This document shows positions 1 to 6,757 of a DNA stretch of 9,976 bases, in pieces. A model generated the notes under the pieces. The model was not told the DNA's origin. It saw only the letters and a list, made by a program, of their open reading frames with translations, and made no database searches. The stretch comes from an uncultured Coriobacteriaceae bacterium (GTDB lineage: Bacteria; Actinomycetota; Coriobacteriia; Coriobacteriales; Atopobiaceae). Within the stretch, counting starts at the first letter, position 1; each line of letters opens with the position of its first letter. Position numbers and translations under genes: made by a program. The DNA lies in NCBI GenBank assembly GCA_902766805.1, contig CACXFF010000185.1:1-9976 (forward strand), given 5' to 3'.

Positions 1-17
1 CACACCCCTCGCGCACC

Positions 18-45
18 AGGGCGTCCCTCCGCGGGGCGCCCTTTT
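18..45 (+). terminator. Rho-independent terminator of an upstream gene outside the window
   Basis: The arm AGGGCGTCCC (18-27) pairs with GGGGCGCCCT (33-42), giving ten base pairs including one G-U, around a 5-nt loop. The short T run 42-45 follows directly. This is a classic intrinsic terminator shape and would end a + strand transcript that enters from the left. The T run is only four long, so efficiency may be moderate. The gene it serves is not visible. Confidence 0.7.
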
Positions 46-76
46 GGTACCAAAAAGACTACGTCTATTTGGTAAC
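46..76. repeat. 31-bp palindromic element, copy 1 (14-3-14)
   Basis: The left arm GGTACCAAAAAGAC (46-59) and right arm GTCTATTTGGTAAC (63-76) are inverted complements at 12 of 14 positions, around the 3-nt centre TAC. The geometry of 14-3-14 and the GGTAAC end match two elements beyond the operon at 9892-9922 and 9946-9976. It lies immediately after the upstream terminator and about 120 bp before the first gene of the operon. The AT-rich stem would fold weakly as RNA, so a DNA-level role (operator or dispersed palindrome) is more likely than a terminator. The left part also forms a perfect 14-bp palindrome, TTTTGGTACCAAAA (42-55). Confidence 0.55.
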
Positions 77-115
77 AACGGCTGGCAAGCGCACCCACTC
101 GTCGTAATGTGCATC

Positions 116-146
116 ATGACCACCCACGAGGGTATTACAGTATGAA
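116..146 (+). promoter_or_regulatory. possible weak promoter for the STAS-NRPS operon
   Basis: ATGACC (116-121) matches four of six bases of a -35 box and TATGAA (141-146) four of six of a -10 box, with a long 19-bp spacer. The placement would leave a leader of roughly 45 nt before the STAS start. The transcript would contain a small hairpin, GCCCG (160-164) pairing with CGGGC (172-176). The match is poor. It is listed because 77-197 is the only intergenic stretch upstream of the operon that could hold its promoter. An alternative-sigma promoter, plausible given the STAS gene, would not be recognised by this comparison. Confidence 0.25.
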
Positions 147-197
147 TGTTGGAAATCGTGCCCGTCCTGTTCGGGCCTGTACGGAAATGAGTAGACC

Positions 198-494
198 ATG
201 AACATCGTGAAGAATCTGGACGGACAGAAGCTGGAAGTCACCCTGGAAGGGCAGCTGGACACGAAGTCCGCGCCCGAGCTGACCAAGGAGATCTCCGACG
301 ACCTGTCGCAGGTCACCGAGGTCGTCATGGACTTCGCGCGGGTGGAGTACGTCTCCTCCGCGGGCATGCGCGCCCTCATGCTCGCACGCAAGACCTTGGG
401 CGACCGCGGCACCATCGCCGTGATCAATGCCAACGACATGGTGAAGGAAGTGTTCGCGCTCACGGGCTTCGATCGGCTTCTGATCCTGAAGTAA
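198..494 (+). CDS. STAS-domain protein, anti-sigma-factor antagonist-like
   Basis: This 98-aa cytoplasmic protein is a single STAS domain, the fold of SpoIIAA/RsbV anti-sigma-factor antagonists. Such proteins bind an anti-sigma kinase when unphosphorylated and release the sigma factor. The sequence shows the N-terminal beta strands (LEVTLEGQLDTKSAPEL, 12-28), the strand VVMDF (42-46) and the diagnostic loop YVSSAGMRAL (51-60). Ser54 aligns with the phosphoacceptor serine of SpoIIAA; the D-S-S-G of SpoIIAA is replaced by S-S-A-G, a variant seen in many STAS proteins. An in-frame TAG at 192-194 forces the start at 198. The ribosome binding site is weak (GGAAATGAG, 183-191). No partner kinase, phosphatase or sigma factor is in the window. 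It lies 98 nt upstream of the first NRPS on the same strand, so co-transcription and a regulatory role are inferred. The fold is near certain; the role is not. Confidence 0.85.
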   Translation: MNIVKNLDGQKLEVTLEGQLDTKSAPELTKEISDDLSQVTEVVMDFARVEYVSSAGMRALMLARKTLGDRGTIAVINANDMVKEVFALTGFDRLLILK

Positions 495-537
495 CGCAGC
501 GCGAGGCGCATCTCATAGCACGGCATATTGCAGGGGA

Positions 538-573
538 GCATGGCGCGCTGTCGGCTACGGCGGCGCGCCATGC
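538..573 (+). promoter_or_regulatory. strong RNA hairpin between the STAS gene and the NRPS genes
   Basis: Bases 538-553 pair without interruption with 558-573: 14 Watson-Crick pairs and two G-U pairs closed by the tetraloop GCTA (554-557). The outer 11 bp (GCATGGCGCGC with GCGCGCCATGC) are perfect. No T run follows, so it is not a normal intrinsic terminator. It ends 8 nt before the NRPS Shine-Dalgarno (AGGGGG, 582-587). Such a structure could protect or process the mRNA, setting different STAS and NRPS levels, or could affect NRPS translation together with the overlapping short ORF 540-581. The function is inferred; the fold is read directly. Confidence 0.6.
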
Positions 574-581
574 GCATATAG
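540..581 (+). CDS. possible 13-residue Arg-rich leader peptide
   Basis: A short ORF encodes MARCRLRRRAMRI and ends in TAG at 579-581, directly abutting the Shine-Dalgarno of the NRPS (AGGGGG, 582-587). It has its own purine-rich stretch (AGGGG, 532-536), though only 3 nt from the ATG, closer than ideal. Six of 13 residues are Arg, and it uses CTA and ATA, codons unusual for such a GC-rich region. The start codon and most of the ORF lie in the hairpin 538-573. Translation of this ORF would melt the hairpin and deliver ribosomes to the NRPS start, so translational coupling or attenuation is conceivable. An ORF this short can arise by chance. Confidence 0.25.
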   Translation: MARCRLRRRAMRI

Positions 582-592
582 AGGGGGCTAGC

Positions 593-3500
593 ATGCAGCA
601 TCCTGTCCCGTCTGACAGCCACGCAGCTGCAGACGTCACGCTCGAGCCGCAGGCCTTGGACACCGACCAAGCCGCACGTGCGCCTCAGGAGCCGCGAGAC
701 ATCGTCACGCTGTTCCGCCGCCAGGCGCGCCTCACGCCTGACAACGTCGCCGTGCGCTACCGCGACCAGAGCTGGAGCTACCGCGAGGTGGACGCGGTCA
801 GCGATCGCATCGCCGCCTACCTGCGGGAGAAGGGCGTGCGCGCGGGCGACGTGGTGTCGATCCTCATCCCGCGCGGCGAGCACATGGTGTTCGCGTCCCT
901 GGGTGCGCTCAAGGCCGCGGCGCTCTATCAGCCCCTCGACCCCAGCTACCCGACGGAGCGCCTGGAGTTCATGATCTCCGACGCCGAGGCCAAGCTGCTC
1001 ATCGCCGACCGCGCACTGGTGGAGCGTGTGGCGGGCTACCAGGGCGAGACGCTCTTCCTCGACGAGATCGACGCGCTGCCCGACCCGACCAGCCTCCCCG
1101 AGCCCCCTGGCCCGCAGGACGGCTTCATCCTGCTCTACACCTCTGGTTCTACGGGCACGCCCAAAGGCGTGATCCTGGAGCACCACAACCTCTGCAATTT
1201 CTGCCACTGGTATCGCCGCTACTACCAGCTCGCCGAGACGGACCGCGTGGCGGCCTACGCGAGCTACGGCTTCGACGCGTGCATGATGGACCTGTACCCC
1301 GCCCTCACCACGGGCGCGGCCGTCGTCATCGTGCCCGAGGAGATTCGCCTCGACCTCGTGGCGCTGCAGGAGTATTTCGATGCCAACGGCGTCACCCACA
1401 GCTTCATGACCACGCAGGTGGGCCGGCAGTTCGCGGAGTTCTACAGCGGGACCACGCTCAGGCACCTCTCGGTGGGCGGCGAGACGCTCGCCCCGCTCGC
1501 CCCGCAGGGCAAGAGCTTCGCCTTCTACAACGCCTACGGCCCGACGGAATGCACGATCTTCACCACGGTCTTCCCGGTGGACCGCCTCTACGAGCGCGTG
1601 CCCATTGGCAAGCCGCTCGACAACGTGCGCCTCTACGTCGTGAACGAGCAGGGCGAGCAGGTGGCCCCCGGCGAGCCGGGCGAACTGTGGGTCGCGGGCG
1701 CCGGCGTCGGCCGCGGCTACCTCAAGCGCCCGGACAAGACCGCAGCCACGTTCATCGCCAACCCCTTCACGCAGGAGGCGGGCTACGAGCGCGTCTACCG
1801 CACGGGCGACATCGTGACCCTGCTGCCGGACGGCTGCGTCGACTTCCTGGGTCGCAACGACAGCCAGGTCAAGATCCGCGGCTTCCGTATCGAGCTCGCC
1901 GAGGTGGAGGCGGTGGTCCGCGCCTTCCCCGGCGTGACCGACGCCACGGTGCAGGCCTTCGACGCGCCGAGCGGCGGCAAGTACATCGTCGCCTACCTCG
2001 TGGGCGACGCTCCGCTCGACACCCAGGCCCTCAGCGCCTTCATCGCCGAGCGCAAGCCGCCCTACATGGTGCCCGAAGCCTACGTGCAGCTCGACGCGAT
2101 CCCCCTGACCCAGAACCAAAAGGTCGACAAGCGCGCCCTTCCGCGGCCTGCGCCGAGCGCGAGCGCACGGGGCGCGCGCCAGAAGCCCAGCAACGACCTG
2201 CAGCGCCAGATCGCCCAAGTCGTGGGCCAGGTCGTTGGCACGGACGACCTGGGCGTGGACGAGCGGCTCGTGGACCTGGGGCTCAGCTCCATCTCGGCCA
2301 TCCGGCTCGCCACACTCGTCTACGAGGGCTTCGGCGTGCGGCTCAACGTGCGCGAGCTCGTCGACGGCGCGAGCATCCAGACCATCGAGCGCGCGATCCG
2401 CGATCAGGGCGCGTGGGAGGGCGCGACCCCGGCCGATGCCGACGCCAGCTCCCACGCCACCGGACCTGCGCGCCTGAGCTTCGCCCAACAGGGCGTCTAC
2501 ATCGACTGCGTGGCCGACCCGACGTCGGTGCGCTACAACCTGCCCTTCGCCCTCACGCTGCCCGAGGGCACGAGCGCCGAGGAGCTGGTGGCGGCCGTGC
2601 GCGCGGTGATCGCGGCGCACCCGTACGTCCTGTGCCGCTTCGTCCCGGGCGACGGCGACGAGATCGTCCAGGAGCCCATGCCCGACGCGACGCTCGACAT
2701 CCCCGTCACGCAGGTGGAACAGGACGCGTACGAGGCCTATGAGCGCGCCTTCGTGCGGCCCTTCGACCTCGCCACGGGTCCCTGCGTGCGCTTCGAGGTC
2801 GTGCAGGCCGAGCAGCTCCACCTGCTCGTCGACCTGCACCACCTGGTCTCCGACGGCGGCACGGTGGACCTGTTCTTCCAGCAGCTCTGCCAGGCGCTCG
2901 ACGGCCAAGAGCTGCAGACGGAGCGCTACAGCTACTACGACTTCGTCGCCGACGAGCGCATCGATGACGAGACGGAGGCCTTCTTCCGCACGCAGATGGC
3001 CGACGTGGAGCAGGCGACCGAGCTCATCCCGGACGTCTACGAGCAGGGCCTGCCCCATCTCGAGGCCCGCGTCTCGCTGCCCGCCGACTTCGAGGCCGTA
3101 CGCGACTTCGCCCGCGCCTGGACCGTCACGCCGGCGGCCGTCTACCTCGCCGCGCTCGAGCTCGTCGTGGGCCGCTACGTGTGCGAGGACGCGGTCTCGG
3201 TCGTCACCGTCTCGAACGGCCGCGGTGACGTGCAGGTGAGCAACACCTTTGGCATGTTCGTCAACACGCTGCCCCTGACCATCACGCTCGACCACCGCGA
3301 GGCCTGCCAGGACTTCATCCGGCGCGTGGCGCAGTGCTTCTCCGCCACGCTCGCGCACGAGAGCTACCCCTTCGCCCGCATCGCGGCGCTCTACGACTAC
3401 CACCCGTCGGTTTCCTACGCCTATCAGATCGGCGTGCTCAACGAGTACCGCACGCAGCGCGGCGTGCTCTCCGTGCGGGAGATGGAGGCCGACATCGTCA

Positions 3501-6500
3501 AGGTGCCAGTCTCGGTCTTCGTCGATGGCACGGAGGACGACGCGCGCCTCATCGTGGCCTACGACAGCGCCCTGTACAGCGCGCAGATGATGACTGATTT
3601 CGTCCGCTGCTGGGCAAACGCCGTGCGCGGCCTCGTGACCTGCGCCTCGGTGGCCGACATCAGCATCACCGACGCGGAGCAGCAGGCGGTGCTCGATACC
3701 TACAACCGCCCTTGGGACCTGGACTACGACCGCAGTGACAGCGTGGCCACGCGCTTCAAGCGCATGGTCGCGACCCATGCCGACAAGCCGGCGATCGTCT
3801 TCCAGGACGTCTCCTACAGCTACCGCGAGCTCGACGAGCTCACCGACAGCCTCGCGGCCCGCATCTACCAGGTCGCCCGTGAGATCACGGGCAAGGACGA
3901 CTTGGCCGAAGAGGTCGTCGCGATCATCCTGCCGCGCGACGAGCAGACCATGATCCTGCCCTTGGCCGTGGTCAAGGCGGGCATGGGCTACGAGCCGCTC
4001 GACCCGAGCTACCCGGCCGAGCGCCTCAACTACATGGTGCAGGACGCGGGTGCTTGCCTGCTCATCGCCGAGGACGGGCTGCAGTCCGCCGTCGACGCCT
4101 ACCAGGGCGCCGTGCTCACGGTCGACGAGCTCTACCAGATGGAGGTGCCCGACGTCACGCCCGTGCCGCCGCGGCCCGAGAGTCTCTTCATCATGCTCTA
4201 CACCTCGGGCTCCACGGGCGCGCCCAAGGGCGTCCAGATCGAGAACGGCAACATCGTGGCCTACGCCCACGGCATGCGCCACACCTTCTACACCGAGCAG
4301 GACAACGTCGCGGCCTACGCGTCGTTCAGCTTCGACGTCAACATGGCCGACGTCTTCTGCTCGCTGCTCGTCGGCGCCACCGTGCACCTCGTGCCCGAGG
4401 AGGCGCGCATGGACCTGGGCCGCCTGGCCGCCTTCTTCGATGCGTCGCGCATCACCACGCTGCTGCTCACCACGCAGGTGGGCGTGCAGTTCCTGCGCAA
4501 CTATCCGCAGCTCGAGACGCTGCGCCTGCTCGTCATGGGCGGCGAGAAGCTGCCGGCCGTCGATCCGTCTGGCATCAGCTACACGATCGCGAACGGCTAC
4601 GGCCCCACCGAGAACTGCTGCGGCGTGAGCGTGTTCCCCATCGAGCATTGGGAGCCCAACATCCCCATTGGCAGGCCCATCCCCACCATCCACGCCTACG
4701 TGCTCGACAAGACGGGGCACCGCCTGCCTTCCGGCGCGGCGGGAGAGTACTGCCTCTCCGGCCCGCAGACGAGCCGCGGCTACCTCAACCGTCCCGACAA
4801 GACCGCCGAGGCCTACGAGGACTGCCCCTTCAACGAGTTCCGCATGTACCACACGGGCGACATAGTGCGCTATCGCGCGAGCGGCGACGTGGAGTTCGTG
4901 GGCCGCAAGGACGGCCAGGTCAAGATTCGCGGCTTCCGTATCGAGACCAAAGAGGTCGAGGCGACCATCCGCGGCTTCGAGGGCGTCCGTGACGTGACGG
5001 TGCAGGCCTACGACTACGAGGGCGGCGGCAAGTACCTCGCGGCGTTCGTCGTGTGCGACGGAGTCCTGGACGCGGACGCGCTCGCGGCGTACGTGAAGAG
5101 CCAAAAGCCCGCTTACATGGTGCCGTCGGTCATCATGCAGATCGACCGCGTGCCCCTCACCATCAACCAGAAGGTCGACCGCAAGGCCCTGCCCACGCCT
5201 GTGCGTCAGCAGGCGCACTACGTCGCGCCCGAGGGCAAGACCGAGGAAGAGCTCTGCGAGATCTTTGGCAACGTCCTTGGCGTCGAGCGCGTGGGTGCCG
5301 AGGATGACTTCTTCGACATTGGCGGCAGCTCCATCCTCGCCATGAAGGTGGTGCTCGCGGCCGAGAAGCAGGGCCATGAGCTCGTCTACAACGACGTCTT
5401 TGCCCACCCGTCGCCGCGCGCGATGGCGGCCTTCCTCGCCGAGCGCGAGGGCGCGGGCGCTGGCGCTGGTGCGGGCGAGGGTGCCGCGCTGCAGGACGCG
5501 TCCGCCGCGCCGCAGGACCTGAGCACCTGGACGCCGCCCGAGGTCGGCCCGGACGGCTACGACTACCGGCCCATCCACGAGCTGCTCTCCCGCAACACGC
5601 TCGCGGCCTTCCGCGACGGCACGCGCAACGAGCTGGGCGACGTGCTGCTGCTCGGCGCGACCGGCTACTTGGGCAGCCACGTGCTGCACGAGCTGCTGCG
5701 CACGACCGACGGCACGCTGTACTGCCTGGTGCGTCCGCGTGCGGGCGAGGACGCCAAGGAGCGCTTGGTGGCGACGCAGCGCGGCTATTTCGGCGACGCG
5801 GGTGCCGAGCTCGCCGCGGGTGCGCGCGTGCAGGTGATCGAGGGAGACGCCACGGACGCGGCTGCCCTGGAGGGCTTCCAGGCGCCGCATGCCGGCCTCA
5901 CCGCGATCAACTGCGCCGCCAATGTCAAGCACTTCGCCAAGGGCAACGAGATCGGGCGCATGAACGTCGACTCCGTCCGCAACCTCGCCGCCTGGTGCGA
6001 GCGCAACGACGCGCTTCTGGTGCACATCTCCACCGGCAGCGTCATGGGCTACCGCAAGCAGGGCCTGCCGCCCGAGAGCTTCCGTTTCGACGAGCAGCTC
6101 CTCTACGCGGGTCAGACGATAGACAACAACCAGTACGTCCACTCCAAATTCCTCGCCGAGCGCCACATCTACGAGGAGGTTCTGGCCCACGGCCTGCGTG
6201 CCAAGGTCCTGCGCGTGGGCAACCTGGCGCCCCGCGATGCCGACGGCGTGTTCCAGGCCAACTACCGCACCAACAGCTACATGAACACCCTGCGCGCACA
6301 TGCGGCGTTGGGCGCGGTGAGCTACGACCTGCTCGACGTGCCCACCGAGTTCTCGCCGATCGATGCGGTGGCGCAGGCGGTCTTGGCCTTGGCGACCACG
6401 CCGGACGACTGCATCTGCTATGCGCCGCTCAACCCGCATCGGCCGCTTTTCGGCGACGTCATCCGCTGCCTGAACGAGGCCGGTCATCCCATCCGTGTGG

Positions 6501-6757
6501 TCGAGGGCGATGCCTTTGGCCGGGCCCTGGCCGACGCGTTGGCCGACGACACGCTCAGCGAGGCGGTCAGCAGCCTGTTGGCCTACGACAGCAACGACGG
6601 CGTCGAGGAGATCGGCGTGGAGTGCCTGGATGGCAGCCTCACCACGCGCGTCCTGCGGCGTCTGGGCTTCGCGTGGCCCGAGACGGGCTCGGCCTACATG
6701 CACCGCTTCGTGGGCAGGTTGGAAGAGCTGGGCTTCTTTGGGGGAGGACAAGCGTGA
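593..6757 (+). CDS. dimodular NRPS, A-PCP-C-A-PCP-R, predicted dipeptide-aldehyde synthetase
   Basis: This 2054-aa cytoplasmic enzyme activates two amino acids, joins them and releases the dipeptide reductively. The first A domain (about 36-518) shows LYTSGSTGTPKG (181-192), NAYGPTE (313-319), YRTGD (402-406) and Lys510 of the A10 motif. PCP1 carries its phosphopantetheine serine at Ser566 (LGLSSI). The C domain (about 625-1030) has intact HHLVSDG (749-755, catalytic His750) and FVNTLPL. The second A domain (about 1050-1535) shows LYTSGSTGAPKG (1203-1214), NGYGPTE (1334-1340), YHTGD (1419-1423) and Lys1527. PCP2 has Ser1580. A Gly/Ala linker (about 1620-1632) leads to a thioester reductase (about 1660-2054) with GATGYLG (1688-1694), Thr1814 and Tyr1848-xxx-Lys1852, the SDR catalytic set. 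Gapless comparison with GrsA gives pocket residues D-A-M-F-S-G-A-I-F-K for A1 and D-V-A-L-V-G-G-C-G-K for A2. Both keep the Asp for alpha-amino acids but match no code I know, so the substrates are open. The same order occurs in aureusimine synthetase AusA, whose aldehyde cyclises to a pyrazinone. The ATG has a good Shine-Dalgarno (AGGGGG, 582-587). Confidence 0.93.
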   Translation: MQHPVPSDSHAAADVTLEPQALDTDQAARAPQEPRDIVTLFRRQARLTPDNVAVRYRDQSWSYREVDAVSDRIAAYLREKGVRAGDVVSILIPRGEHMVFASLGALKAAALYQPLDPSYPTERLEFMISDAEAKLLIADRALVERVAGYQGETLFLDEIDALPDPTSLPEPPGPQDGFILLYTSGSTGTPKGVILEHHNLCNFCHWYRRYYQLAETDRVAAYASYGFDACMMDLYPALTTGAAVVIVPEEIRLDLVALQEYFDANGVTHSFMTTQVGRQFAEFYSGTTLRHLSVGGETLAPLAPQGKSFAFYNAYGPTECTIFTTVFPVDRLYERVPIGKPLDNVRLYVVNEQGEQVAPGEPGELWVAGAGVGRGYLKRPDKTAATFIANPFTQEAGYERVYRTGDIVTLLPDGCVDFLGRNDSQVKIRGFRIELAEVEAVVRAFPGVTDATVQAFDAPSGGKYIVAYLVGDAPLDTQALSAFIAERKPPYMVPEAYVQLDAIPLTQNQKVDKRALPRPAPSASARGARQKPSNDLQRQIAQVVGQVVGTDDLGVDERLVDLGLSSISAIRLATLVYEGFGVRLNVRELVDGASIQTIERAIRDQGAWEGATPADADASSHATGPARLSFAQQGVYIDCVADPTSVRYNLPFALTLPEGTSAEELVAAVRAVIAAHPYVLCRFVPGDGDEIVQEPMPDATLDIPVTQVEQDAYEAYERAFVRPFDLATGPCVRFEVVQAEQLHLLVDLHHLVSDGGTVDLFFQQLCQALDGQELQTERYSYYDFVADERIDDETEAFFRTQMADVEQATELIPDVYEQGLPHLEARVSLPADFEAVRDFARAWTVTPAAVYLAALELVVGRYVCEDAVSVVTVSNGRGDVQVSNTFGMFVNTLPLTITLDHREACQDFIRRVAQCFSATLAHESYPFARIAALYDYHPSVSYAYQIGVLNEYRTQRGVLSVREMEADIVKVPVSVFVDGTEDDARLIVAYDSALYSAQMMTDFVRCWANAVRGLVTCASVADISITDAEQQAVLDTYNRPWDLDYDRSDSVATRFKRMVATHADKPAIVFQDVSYSYRELDELTDSLAARIYQVAREITGKDDLAEEVVAIILPRDEQTMILPLAVVKAGMGYEPLDPSYPAERLNYMVQDAGACLLIAEDGLQSAVDAYQGAVLTVDELYQMEVPDVTPVPPRPESLFIMLYTSGSTGAPKGVQIENGNIVAYAHGMRHTFYTEQDNVAAYASFSFDVNMADVFCSLLVGATVHLVPEEARMDLGRLAAFFDASRITTLLLTTQVGVQFLRNYPQLETLRLLVMGGEKLPAVDPSGISYTIANGYGPTENCCGVSVFPIEHWEPNIPIGRPIPTIHAYVLDKTGHRLPSGAAGEYCLSGPQTSRGYLNRPDKTAEAYEDCPFNEFRMYHTGDIVRYRASGDVEFVGRKDGQVKIRGFRIETKEVEATIRGFEGVRDVTVQAYDYEGGGKYLAAFVVCDGVLDADALAAYVKSQKPAYMVPSVIMQIDRVPLTINQKVDRKALPTPVRQQAHYVAPEGKTEEELCEIFGNVLGVERVGAEDDFFDIGGSSILAMKVVLAAEKQGHELVYNDVFAHPSPRAMAAFLAEREGAGAGAGAGEGAALQDASAAPQDLSTWTPPEVGPDGYDYRPIHELLSRNTLAAFRDGTRNELGDVLLLGATGYLGSHVLHELLRTTDGTLYCLVRPRAGEDAKERLVATQRGYFGDAGAELAAGARVQVIEGDATDAAALEGFQAPHAGLTAINCAANVKHFAKGNEIGRMNVDSVRNLAAWCERNDALLVHISTGSVMGYRKQGLPPESFRFDEQLLYAGQTIDNNQYVHSKFLAERHIYEEVLAHGLRAKVLRVGNLAPRDADGVFQANYRTNSYMNTLRAHAALGAVSYDLLDVPTEFSPIDAVAQAVLALATTPDDCICYAPLNPHRPLFGDVIRCLNEAGHPIRVVEGDAFGRALADALADDTLSEAVSSLLAYDSNDGVEEIGVECLDGSLTTRVLRRLGFAWPETGSAYMHRFVGRLEELGFFGGGQA

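Noticed and set aside
42..55. TTTTGGTACCAAAA as a separate 14-bp operator
   Set aside because: It overlaps both the terminator T run and the left arm of the 31-bp palindrome, so it may be a by-product of those; reported only within that element.
538..573. Hairpin before the first NRPS as an intrinsic terminator
   Set aside because: It is followed by GCATATAGAGGGGG, with no T run.
65..6751. Open reading frame of 2228 codons on the - strand opposite the first NRPS
   Set aside because: It is the complement of a GC-rich gene in which codons that would read as stops on the other strand are rare. The translation is low complexity (rich in H, R, V, A, D, E), shows no recognisable domain and runs across intergenic DNA.
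5995..6753. Upstream in-frame extension of the second NRPS to an ATG at 5995
   Set aside because: The extension overlaps the reductase domain in another frame and has nonsense composition. The GTG at 6754 has an ideal Shine-Dalgarno and begins directly with an A-domain N-terminus.
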